From JAAXQD01 sp035529735 (GTDB lineage Bacteria; Desulfobacterota; Desulfobacteria; Desulfobacterales; UBA11574), in contig DATKWE010000042.1 in the NCBI GenBank assembly GCA_035529735.1, positions 1 to 15,738 on the forward strand: a DNA stretch of 15,738 nucleotides, read 5' to 3'. The position numbers were made by a program, and so were the translations under genes. The notes beneath the pieces are model-generated. The model searched no databases. It was not told the DNA's origin and saw only the letters and a program-made list of their open reading frames with translations. Positions 6,022 to 13,951 of this stretch are shown here, piece by piece (within the stretch, counting starts at the first letter, position 1; every line of letters starts with the position of its first letter).

Positions 6022-7164
6022 ATTTTTTTACTTGTTTTTTTAAGCATTTATAGTGGAATACATCTCTATGGTTTTCTGAAGATAAAGAGGGCCCTGATAT
6101 GCAGCCCCCGGGTAACCGACATTTTGGCTATCTTTATGGCCTTGATGGTCTTTGCGCCTGTCATTGTTCGAATTTTGGAAAAACATGGTTTTGAGTTCGT
6201 CGCACGACTACTGGCCTATTTGGGTTATACGTGGATGGGTCTGTTATTTCTCTTTGTCTCTTCCGCACTGGTTCTGGATATATTTCGCTTACTTCTTTAT
6301 ATCTGCGGCCTGATACTTCAATCTGATTTTTCAGCAATATCGCCTTCACCTCGCTTTTCTTTGATCATCTCCTTAACACTCTCCGTCGTCATAACCGGTT
6401 ACGGTGCTTTTGAAGCCGTAAGGATACGCGTGGAACACGTGACCATCGAAACCCATAAAATCCCTAAAAAAATAGGAAGGTTGAAGATTGTCCAGATTTC
6501 CGATGTGCATCTTGGATTGATGGTGGGAGAAAAAAGATTAAAAAGGATTCTCAATCAGGTTAAATCTGCAAACCCTGACATTTTGGTATCGACGGGAGAT
6601 CTTCTTGACGGCCAGACTGACAATCTTTCACACCTTTCTGAGATGCTCAATGAAGTTTCCACAACGTATGGAAAATTTGCGGTCACGGGCAACCACGAAT
6701 TTTACGCTGGGGTCACCCGAGCCCTGGACTTTATTAAGAACGCAGGATTTATTATTCTTCAGGGAAAGGGCTTGACCGTTTCAGGATTGCTAAACATTGC
6801 CGGTGTGGATGATATTGCTGGTCGTCGCTACGACCTTGATACTAAAGTCTCAGAAAAGGCATTATTGGCAGAGCTTCCCCGTGAAAAGTTTACGCTATTA
6901 CTGAAACACAGACCCCTGGTAGATAAAGATGCATTGGGTTTTTTCGATCTTCAGCTTTCCGGACATATCCATAAGGGACAGATCTTTCCGTTCAACCTGA
7001 TAACGATGCTGTTTTATCCGGTCGTTTCAGGCTTACACAAAATTGAGACTAACGTCTGGCTCTATGTAAGCAGAGGTTCTGGAACATGGGGCCCGCCGAT
7101 TCGATTTGTGTCTCCACCCGAGGTCACTCTGATTGAACTTGTTTATGGAGGAAGCGGGGATTGA
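6022..7164 (+). CDS. Membrane-anchored metallophosphoesterase, YaeI-like
   Basis: A calcineurin-like metallophosphoesterase of about 380 residues, anchored by N-terminal membrane helices with the catalytic domain at the C-terminus. Four hydrophobic segments are visible (about 2-20, 34-52, 70-100 and 112-130). The two-metal site, numbered from the ATT start, is complete: QISDVHLG (Asp161, His163), STGDLLDG (Asp193), VTGNHEF (Asn224, His225), KHRP (His296) and SGHIHKG (His315, His317). Relatives hydrolyse phosphodiesters or phosphate esters at the membrane; the substrate here is unknown. I place the start at ATT 6022 because the TAGGAGAA site and a membrane-segment-like translation (FLLVFLSIYSGIHLYGFLK) precede TTG 6124, and the frame is open from 6010. 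Using TTG 6124 would give 346 residues and lose the first helix. ATT initiation is rare (infC is the known case). Confidence 0.9.
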   Translation: MFLLVFLSIYSGIHLYGFLKIKRALICSPRVTDILAIFMALMVFAPVIVRILEKHGFEFVARLLAYLGYTWMGLLFLFVSSALVLDIFRLLLYICGLILQSDFSAISPSPRFSLIISLTLSVVITGYGAFEAVRIRVEHVTIETHKIPKKIGRLKIVQISDVHLGLMVGEKRLKRILNQVKSANPDILVSTGDLLDGQTDNLSHLSEMLNEVSTTYGKFAVTGNHEFYAGVTRALDFIKNAGFIILQGKGLTVSGLLNIAGVDDIAGRRYDLDTKVSEKALLAELPREKFTLLLKHRPLVDKDALGFFDLQLSGHIHKGQIFPFNLITMLFYPVVSGLHKIETNVWLYVSRGSGTWGPPIRFVSPPEVTLIELVYGGSGD

Positions 7165-7218
7165 AATGGCTTCTAATCTTCTTGAAACGAAGACGCTTGC
7201 CTGATCTAATCGTAAAGA

Positions 7219-7377
7219 CTATGCTCTTTGCGCTTCCGACGTAATTATTTCGCCCATCTCAACATCGACAATATCCGGCAATTCGTTCTCCTGACACACA
7301 ACGAATAAGCAGGCGATAAAAAACCCCAGACAAAAAATGGCCGCTGTCACTGCAATGATCAGTAATATTTTAAACAT
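7219..7377 (-). CDS. Small single-pass membrane peptide, 52 residues
   Basis: An ORF of 52 codons, ATG at 7377 to TAG at 7219. The translation begins MFKILLIIAVTAAIFCLGFF and continues with IACLFVVC, a long uninterrupted transmembrane helix. An acidic tail follows (QENELPDIVDVEMGEIITSE) and the end is AQRA. GGTGAG lies about 7 bases before the ATG, giving a plausible ribosome site. One hydrophobic helix followed by a charged soluble tail is a common layout for real small membrane proteins and unusual for a chance frame. Topology is probably N-in with the tail outside, as no positive charges follow the helix. Function is unknown and I recognise no family. It lies downstream of the TPR gene on the same strand, about 290 bases away, and converges with the phosphoesterase gene. 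Confidence 0.55.
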   Translation of the reverse strand: MFKILLIIAVTAAIFCLGFFIACLFVVCQENELPDIVDVEMGEIITSEAQRA

Positions 7378-7666
7378 AGTCACTCACCACTTCAATCTTT
7401 TCAGTAATAATAATTGCTGTATAAATAATTATAAATACTAAGTCTGTGGTATTCTGGGTTTTCTGAGTTTATATATGCAAAAATCATGCAAAAAAATGGG
7501 GAGTTTGATCACTTCTATATATTTCAATGGGTTAACTCGGCTTGAAGGCGGGCATCATACGCGATTGTGGAAAAAACTTCACAGTTGTTATTACGGGTTT
7601 TACATAAGGACATCATCTCAACCCGTTCAGCCTTTTGCATTGTCCTTTCGCGAGCTTCTTTGGATG

Positions 7667-9418
7667 TTATAGCGGGTCGATATAAAAATCTCCGAATCTG
7701 TCCGTGCTGATATACGTGCGGTTCTTACTTCGCTTAATAAAATAGATCCCTTGCGATCCAGGCTTGATGGAAGCGGCAACCTTTTTTGAAGTGATTTTAT
7801 ATCTCCCATATTTATCCGTAGAGATATAAAGTCCATTCTCATCCATATCAATAAAATACGTCCCTCCAGGATATTGACAATTTCCCTTTTTCTGTTCAAG
7901 TCTCAGCGAATTACAGGCTCCCAAGTCACAAGCTTTCCAGAAATCGACACACGTACGATCAAACTGACCTATTTTCTTAAAGGCAATCCCACGATTGGTA
8001 TAAGCAGTTGCATATTCCGGATCGAGGCGGATGGCTTGGTTAAAATCCTCTATGGCGCCTTGATGCCGGCCCAAATCAGAGTAGGCAACGCCCCGGTTAC
8101 TGTAAGCTCCGGCATACTTCGGATCAAGCCTGATGGCCTGATTATAATCCTCTATGGCGCGTTGATGCTGTCCTAACTCCCTGTAAACAATCCCCCGGTT
8201 GTTATAAGTTCCGGCATACTTCGGATCCATACGTATCGCCGTGTTGTAATCCTCAACAGCGCGTTGATACACGCCGATTTTCCTATAGGCAATCCCTCGG
8301 TTGTTGTAAGCAGTGGCATGTTCGGGATCGAGGCGGATGGCCTGGGTATAATCGTCTATGGCGCGTTGATCCTGGCCTAACTCTCTGTAGGCAATTCCCC
8401 GGGAAATGTAAACATCGGCATCTTTCGGATTAAGCTCTATGCTCTTGGTATAATCCTGTATGGCTTGCGGATATCGGTTCAACAAATAATAGGCATACCC
8501 CCGGTGGTTGTAAGCCAGGGCATGGTTTGGATCAAGACGGATGGCGTTGTCATAGTCCTCGATGGCACGTTGATGCTGCCCCAACGAACTGTAAGCATTG
8601 CCCCGATGGTAATAGGCCTCGACCATTTTTGAATCGATACGTATTGCCTGACTGTAATTCTTTATGGCTTCTTGGTATTTACCCAAAGAATCATATGAAA
8701 CGCCTCGGCCGACATATGCATCCAAAGACTTCGGATCAATGTGGATAGCCCGGTCATAATCCTCTATGGCACGTTGATGCCGGCCGAGTTTTTTAAAATA
8801 AAGTCCCCGATGGTAGTAAGCATAAGCAAACTTCCGGTTAAGATGTATGGCCCGATTAAAGTCATCTAAGGCCTGACGATGTTGACCTGAATCACGATAT
8901 GCCATTCCCCGGACGCAGTAAAAATCGGCATCTTTAGAATTTATTTTCAAAGCCTGGTTAAAATCTTTTATGGCGTGTCGATGTTGACCCAAGTTATTGT
9001 AAACAATCCCGCGGTTATAGTACGCATACGTATCGATAGGGTTCATACGTATGACCTGGTCAAAATCCTCTATGGCACGTTGATGCCGGCCCAATTTCTT
9101 ATACGCAATCCCACGGTTATAGTACACCTTGGTAAAATTTGGATCAATACGTATTGCCGTGTTATAATCCTCAACAGCGCGTTGATACCGACCTATTTTA
9201 TTATAGGCAATCCCTCGGGCATAGTAAACTTTTGCATTATCCAGCTCAAGACGTATCGCCTGGTTAAAATCTTTTATGGCCAGCTGGTACTTGCCTGATT
9301 TCATGTATGCAACGCCATGACTGAAATAAAGATTTTTTGATGCAGCCACAGCTATAGTAACGCAGACGGTCGTAGCAATCAAAGCTGAACCCAGAAAACA
9401 TAAAATATATTTTCTCAT
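7667..9418 (-). CDS. Secreted tetratricopeptide (TPR) protein with 14 repeats and a duplicated C-terminal motif
   Basis: A 583-residue protein with a signal peptide (1 to about 26, ending in AVAAS) and no lipobox Cys. Residues 27-502 form 14 consecutive 34-residue TPR units of the 'YYNRGIAYxxLGxxQRAIED' type; the last unit is divergent (FDRTCVDFWKACDLGAC) and probably caps the solenoid. The tail carries two copies of a 24-residue motif, at 519-542 and 557-580, each with G-x-YFI and YISTD(K/R)(Y/F)G. TPR arrays are protein-binding scaffolds; here the partner would be periplasmic or extracellular and cannot be named. The start is ATG 9418 with AAGGATAA at 9424-9431. A terminator-like hairpin stands just upstream, so transcription is probably independent of ydbHL. 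Confidence 0.88.
   Translation of the reverse strand: MRKYILCFLGSALIATTVCVTIAVAASKNLYFSHGVAYMKSGKYQLAIKDFNQAIRLELDNAKVYYARGIAYNKIGRYQRAVEDYNTAIRIDPNFTKVYYNRGIAYKKLGRHQRAIEDFDQVIRMNPIDTYAYYNRGIVYNNLGQHRHAIKDFNQALKINSKDADFYCVRGMAYRDSGQHRQALDDFNRAIHLNRKFAYAYYHRGLYFKKLGRHQRAIEDYDRAIHIDPKSLDAYVGRGVSYDSLGKYQEAIKNYSQAIRIDSKMVEAYYHRGNAYSSLGQHQRAIEDYDNAIRLDPNHALAYNHRGYAYYLLNRYPQAIQDYTKSIELNPKDADVYISRGIAYRELGQDQRAIDDYTQAIRLDPEHATAYNNRGIAYRKIGVYQRAVEDYNTAIRMDPKYAGTYNNRGIVYRELGQHQRAIEDYNQAIRLDPKYAGAYSNRGVAYSDLGRHQGAIEDFNQAIRLDPEYATAYTNRGIAFKKIGQFDRTCVDFWKACDLGACNSLRLEQKKGNCQYPGGTYFIDMDENGLYISTDKYGRYKITSKKVAASIKPGSQGIYFIKRSKNRTYISTDRFGDFYIDPL
7913..9340 (-). repeat. Tandem 102-bp coding repeats (14 TPR units)
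   Basis: The DNA repeats with a 102-base period that equals one TPR unit. On the plus strand phrases such as CCTCTATGGC(A/G)CGTTGATG recur at the same phase in many units. Units differ by substitutions but keep exact length, so the frame is never shifted. Such arrays can gain or lose units by recombination. Confidence 0.85.
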
Positions 9419-9444
9419 ATTATTTATCCTTTATTGTATTTCTA

Positions 9445-9481
9445 AAACACAAAAACCCCACCTGTATAGAAAAAATGGGGT
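9445..9481 (-). terminator. Candidate rho-independent terminator after ydbL
   Basis: Read on the minus strand, ACCCCA (from 9481) pairs with TGGGGT (to 9455), with a loop of about 15 bases, and is followed by TTTTGTGTTTT. The stem is only six pairs and lies about 235 bases beyond the ydbL stop and immediately before the TPR gene. It would separate the two transcripts. Confidence 0.4.
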
Positions 9482-9714
9482 CTAAGGATTGAGAACATCT
9501 TTCCGTCAGATATTGTAAAACTTGGGTTTAGTCCTCTTTGACAAAGATTTTCGAATCAACTGGGCGAGCTGTTGCAGTTCAAGTGTTCGCTTTTACTGAA
9601 AACGCAAATGTCCCCGATAAAAATTCAAAAAACCCGGCGTTGTTGAAAATGAATCGCAAAACCTCATCGAAGGCCATGCCGCCTCAAGTCCGTCCGGATG
9701 CCCCTTTTTGGATA

Positions 9715-10260
9715 CTAACGCACCGGCTTCTGCCACTCTTTGGCAAAGATCTCTGCGATTCGGTCGATTTGATTGGCGTCTATCTTCAGGGCCTTGGCCA
9801 CCTCTGCGTATAACGTTTTACGGTCTCTGTTTTCAGCATCCACGAGGCCGTTCAGATCTCTTTTCTCCTTGAGATTCAACCTGCTGGTATCTGCGACGGA
9901 AAGATAGCCGTTGCCCCCTTCATTCAGGGCGCCTTTCTGGTAGTACGCCTTTAACTCTTGAAAACGGGCTTTCATTTTTTCCTTCAAAGCGCGAATGGTC
10001 GGATTGGAAACGGTGGTCACGTCCTCCGCCCATGCACTGGCAGCACCTAAGGCGAACCTGATTTGTATAGATAACCCTTTATGGTTTTCGGATTGGTTAT
10101 CCTTTTGAGATGGCTTTTGGCCCCTGATATCATTCACAATATCCCCGGCAACAGATTCAACTTTTTCGGCCGGGAAATAGATGTTTATGGTTACGCAGGC
10201 ACCGAGCATCGCCACCATGACCACCGCTGTGGTCCACAACAACTTTTGAAATTTCTTCAT
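9715..10260 (-). CDS. ydbL: YdbL-like lipoprotein (DUF1318)
   Basis: A 181-residue lipoprotein. The signal sequence ends in the lipobox MLGAC, so Cys22 should be lipidated. The mature protein begins with VTINIYFPAEKVESVAGDI, then a polar linker (about 47-62) and a second hydrophobic patch (FALGAASAWA). A DUF1318/YdbL-like helical domain follows from about 88, with GNGYLSVADTSRL and a C-terminal AEVAKALKIDANQIDRIAEI. In E. coli, YdbL is an unlipidated periplasmic factor encoded with YdbH and the small lipoprotein YnbE, which binds the YdbH C-terminus. Here no ynbE gene exists, and lipidation plus the VTINI segment sit in the YdbL homologue. AGGAGG at 10266-10271 gives strong translation. The gene starts 15 bases after the ydbH stop, so it is the second gene of an operon. 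Confidence 0.8.
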   Translation of the reverse strand: MKKFQKLLWTTAVVMVAMLGACVTINIYFPAEKVESVAGDIVNDIRGQKPSQKDNQSENHKGLSIQIRFALGAASAWAEDVTTVSNPTIRALKEKMKARFQELKAYYQKGALNEGGNGYLSVADTSRLNLKEKRDLNGLVDAENRDRKTLYAEVAKALKIDANQIDRIAEIFAKEWQKPVR

Positions 10261-10275
10261 ATGAACCTCCTCTCG

Positions 10276-13200
10276 TCATTTGACAACAGGCCCCCCTTTG
10301 TGGGTGATCCGTTGGATCCTTTTAACCATGTCCTTGAAACTAACCCGATTGTCTGGATTTTGATTTACAACATTTACCCCTGAAAAGCTACCCCTTTTTA
10401 CGAGATACTCTGTGCCACCTTCGCTGATGGTACCGTTGATGGTGAATACATCGTTTTCAAGATTGGCCCGTATGCCGATCTTTTCATAGGGAAATTTTTT
10501 GAAAAAAGATGCGAAGGCACCCGCCAACCCCATAAAAGGGCTCTGCCCCCCCCCAATCTGCGCAATGTTTTCTACGGCCTTAACGCTGATCTTTTGTGGA
10601 ACCCCCTTTTTTTTGAGGGTTTCCAGTAAAAGATCGAATTTTTGGGGTTGGCCATAGGCGATCTCAAAATCACGGATGTGGCCATTCAAGACCCCCTCAA
10701 TCTTTCCGAATGAAGTGCCGGTGGTCATTTCTGACAGAAGAAGACCATCCCATTGTGCATTGAGCTTTAAAACCGGTGCAGATGTAAAAATTCCTGGAAT
10801 ATCAAGGTCGGATATAAGAATCTTGCCGCCAAATGCTTCGGCCCTGATCTCTCCCTGACTGGTTACAGCGTGCTTTTCGTATCGGAGGGGGTCGAGTATA
10901 CCGGTTAAGGTTCCCTCCAAAGGACGTGTCCAGATCCTGGATAGAAGCGGTTGCAGTTTTATACGGTCGAATACCAGAAAGGTATGGACGGAAAGATCCG
11001 AGCTAAAGAGGTGATTGACCTCAACAGGTCCCAGGCGAAGATCTCCGCCGGGCACTCGAATCACGGTGGGAGATTTGACGGATATTCGGTTTGGGCCCGT
11101 ATTCAGACGGATTCTTAACGGCTGTTCAGGTAGCAGGGGAACCCTAACGGATTGGATCTCGAACTTACCTTCGAGGGTTTCAACAGGCGTTTTGACGAAT
11201 CGGGATCGGTACCAGACAGGAAGATCGAAATCAATACCTTTTAGCGAGATGTCTCTTTCTCCCAGAGAAAAGTTTCCCCCATGCCACCCGAGACGGCCTC
11301 TAACTTCCCACGCATTCTGACATTCTTTCACGTTGAATTCAGCTGAAACGGTTCCTCCGGTCTCAAGGTTTTCCAGAAAGGGTTTCTCCGTCTTGTAGGG
11401 TTCCTGCAAAAGGTGATGAAAAATTGGTTTCAAGGGCACTTGCGGGATGGTTACGGTAAAATAGGTATCCCCCTTGGATGGATCTTGATTGAGGTATCCA
11501 TGAATTTCAATGGGAAGGATGCCCTTCAGGTCAAACCTGAGTTTGGAAAGCCTCAGCAATCTTTTTTGAATATTGTAGGACCCTTTGTATGACGTGACAA
11601 TGGGGTTTTTTTTCAGGTTCAGATAATAACGATCATAAAGGGCTTCACCCCCTTTGGCTTCTAAAGCAGCGGTAAAGTTCATCCTGAAGCGCTTTAAATC
11701 GACATCACCTTCGATACCTGTAATAAGCGAAATATTTTCTCCCATTAGGCTGCCATCTTTGTTTTGAAAGACCAGATCCTCGAGAGACAGCTTTGCCTTC
11801 ACCCGCCACGGCCCAGCCTCCGCTCCCGTGACCTTGATCTGGATGGAATCCCGAGCCGTAAGGTTCCAATCGGCCGGAAGCAGGCGGTGGGCTGCTGCTG
11901 CATGAAAAAGAGCGGTCTCTGCACCTTGAATCGTCAGGTTTATCCGGCCTTCTTGCAAATCAGCCGCGAACAAAATATTTTTCAAATCGGCAGAGTCGAA
12001 TCGGACCTCCGGGAGTACAACAGATCTTTTTTCTGTATCGATTCTACATTCCGGTATTTGGACACGAATATCTTTGATCAGAAGATCTCGGGTTCCGGTG
12101 TGGATCTTTGTCTGAGGGATTTGGACGGCCACATCCTTGATATCCATCCGGGGATACCGGGCTGAGAGAGAAAAATTCGCCTTAAACTGTTCCAGGGCCA
12201 GTGCTTTGGCTGAAAGGATGTTTTGATCCCAGTCCATCTCGGCTGAGATGGCGACATCAGGCAAGCGCCCCTTGACCTTTATTACGGCGGAGACCACGCC
12301 CTTTAACTGTGTCTCTTTATCGACGAAGGCATAGGGGTTTTTCGTTAACCGGGATTCAAGGTCACATTCCCAAAGCCATTTCTCGTGCGCCTTGACCCCG
12401 GCAAGGTGGCCTTTAAAACGGACAATGCCTTCGATCCTAACGGGCTTTAAGGCCTGCCTGACTTCCGATGGGAAAAAGGTATGGCTCCTTTCAGGCCATA
12501 GCGAAGCCTCTCTCACCTGAAGCCGCACCGCACCTTTCTGACCGAGTTCTGCCTGGAGCGCCCCTTCCATTTTTAGGATGTCGGCAAAGGCCAGATGTAT
12601 CTGGACAATGTCCAATCGGTATGTGGGCAAATGAAAGATGCCCTCTGCCCGGAGATTGATGTCCATTGGCGGCAGGGGCTTATTTGTCTTTTCCATAAGG
12701 GATACACCGCCGATATGGAGTTCCAGGGGAACAAAGGCGATTTCTCCTTGGTCCATATCATAGGTGAGTCCGGTTTCCATCCATATGGATTCGGCAGCGG
12801 TCACTGAAACGGGCAACGATCCCATCTTTTCCAAATCAGGCCGTAACGCGATACCCTTACAACTGACTTGAAGATTCTCGACATTGAGCTTTTTTGTGGC
12901 ATGGGTATAAGTAAATATAGACACCACGTCCATCCTCCGTATCCCCAGTTCGGAACCTTGGAGGGTCATGTCATGGGACTGAATCGCACCATTTAACTTG
13001 AGATCAAAAATATCGAACATTTTATCGGTATGGATGTTTACGCTCGGCGCCCTAAAATGAATATTTCGGGAAGGCCTTTTGATCTCCAAAGCAAAAGACA
13101 AGAAAAGGGGTTGGTCGGCGCCGACTTTGGCATGAATTCGATGGGCCTGGAGCGCCTGATCGCCCATAACTGCCGAGATACGTCCGTCGAGTATTTCCCC

Positions 13201-13689
13201 TGATTGAAATTTGATGTCTCTGAAAATAAAAAAGCCGACAAGTCCCCGAACCATCCTGGCCGGAAAAGAAAGGCCCTCTTTCCCAGATGCAATGGTAGGC
13301 AATTCGAACCGTTCCAAAGAAAGGTCAAGATAAACACCGTTCAACTGCATATTTTTTATAATGAGGGATCTGTGACCCAATGGACCCATAACAGCCATAT
13401 CCGCCCTGGCAAAACGAACATCCATTGAAAAGGTTTGCTGTCGACTCATCGGTTTGAGATGAATCCCCTTTACCTCTAAGACCATGGGTTCAAAGGAGTA
13501 GGAGAGATTCTCTATGGTGAACGATGCCCCTGTGGATGCAGATAAAGACCGCTCTATCATGGGCTTTATAAGCTCAGGATGATAATAGAGGTAAAACGCC
13601 GCGCCCGAAAAAAAAACTACAATAAAACAGAGAACGACGGCTAAAACCAACAACAAAAATTTAATACGGGCCATACACGCCAACTTCAT
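10276..13689 (-). CDS. ydbH: YdbH/AsmA-like inner-membrane-anchored protein of the lipid-transport type
   Basis: A very large protein (1,137 residues from ATG 13689; a GTG two codons earlier is possible; neither has a clear Shine-Dalgarno). One N-terminal transmembrane helix (about 10-35, KFLLLVLAVVLCFIVVFFSG) anchors it in the inner membrane. The rest is long runs of alternating-pattern beta strands of the AsmA/TamB/YdbH kind, which form a hydrophobic groove across the periplasm. The C-terminal part (about 925-1137) matches the YdbH type, with LEGTLTGILDPLRY, a GKIEGVLNGHI segment and the final GVNVVNQNPDNRVSFKDMVK. In E. coli, YdbH works redundantly with TamB and YhdP in moving phospholipids to the outer membrane. 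It is followed after 15 bases by the YdbL-like lipoprotein gene. A 9-G run at 10546-10554 encodes GGG. Confidence 0.85.
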   Translation of the reverse strand: MKLACMARIKFLLLVLAVVLCFIVVFFSGAAFYLYYHPELIKPMIERSLSASTGASFTIENLSYSFEPMVLEVKGIHLKPMSRQQTFSMDVRFARADMAVMGPLGHRSLIIKNMQLNGVYLDLSLERFELPTIASGKEGLSFPARMVRGLVGFFIFRDIKFQSGEILDGRISAVMGDQALQAHRIHAKVGADQPLFLSFALEIKRPSRNIHFRAPSVNIHTDKMFDIFDLKLNGAIQSHDMTLQGSELGIRRMDVVSIFTYTHATKKLNVENLQVSCKGIALRPDLEKMGSLPVSVTAAESIWMETGLTYDMDQGEIAFVPLELHIGGVSLMEKTNKPLPPMDINLRAEGIFHLPTYRLDIVQIHLAFADILKMEGALQAELGQKGAVRLQVREASLWPERSHTFFPSEVRQALKPVRIEGIVRFKGHLAGVKAHEKWLWECDLESRLTKNPYAFVDKETQLKGVVSAVIKVKGRLPDVAISAEMDWDQNILSAKALALEQFKANFSLSARYPRMDIKDVAVQIPQTKIHTGTRDLLIKDIRVQIPECRIDTEKRSVVLPEVRFDSADLKNILFAADLQEGRINLTIQGAETALFHAAAAHRLLPADWNLTARDSIQIKVTGAEAGPWRVKAKLSLEDLVFQNKDGSLMGENISLITGIEGDVDLKRFRMNFTAALEAKGGEALYDRYYLNLKKNPIVTSYKGSYNIQKRLLRLSKLRFDLKGILPIEIHGYLNQDPSKGDTYFTVTIPQVPLKPIFHHLLQEPYKTEKPFLENLETGGTVSAEFNVKECQNAWEVRGRLGWHGGNFSLGERDISLKGIDFDLPVWYRSRFVKTPVETLEGKFEIQSVRVPLLPEQPLRIRLNTGPNRISVKSPTVIRVPGGDLRLGPVEVNHLFSSDLSVHTFLVFDRIKLQPLLSRIWTRPLEGTLTGILDPLRYEKHAVTSQGEIRAEAFGGKILISDLDIPGIFTSAPVLKLNAQWDGLLLSEMTTGTSFGKIEGVLNGHIRDFEIAYGQPQKFDLLLETLKKKGVPQKISVKAVENIAQIGGGQSPFMGLAGAFASFFKKFPYEKIGIRANLENDVFTINGTISEGGTEYLVKRGSFSGVNVVNQNPDNRVSFKDMVKRIQRITHKGGPVVK

Positions 13690-13951
13690 ACGCACGCAGT
13701 GTTCTGTCTGTTTGGAACGCTTGAACCATCGACCATGTGACGCTTTTGATATGAATTAAGATTCATAAAAATGATACGGGGGGGTGCTGTCCCAAAAGGC
13801 GCAATGAATTGAAGGGTTCTAACCGAAATCAGCCCCGGAAAAAGCTGTTCTGGAACCTCGCAGGGCATAATACAACATCCCTGCCTGTTTGGCGCTTTCA
13901 GGAATTACTTAAGATTTTAAATCGGTCAGGATGTAAAAATAAATACCAAAC

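Noticed and set aside
7593..7626. Hairpin ACGGGTT/AACCCGT downstream of the TPR gene
   Set aside because: The loop is 20 bases and no T-run follows on either strand, so it does not qualify as a terminator.
7475..7672. Plus-strand 65-codon frame upstream of the TPR stop
   Set aside because: No ribosome site and no domain or membrane pattern; the composition looks random.
7913..9340. Regularly spaced repeats that could suggest a CRISPR array
   Set aside because: The period is 102 bases, the repeats are coding in one continuous frame and translate to TPR units.
9538..9813. Plus-strand 91-codon frame across the ydbL terminus
   Set aside because: It lacks a Shine-Dalgarno, has no recognisable motif and its second half is antisense to the well-supported ydbL gene.
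13755..13810. Possible ydbH promoter with TATCAT -10 beside the poly-G tract
   Set aside because: No acceptable -35 is found at 16-18 bases; the nearest TTG-type hexamers are at 13 or 22 bases.
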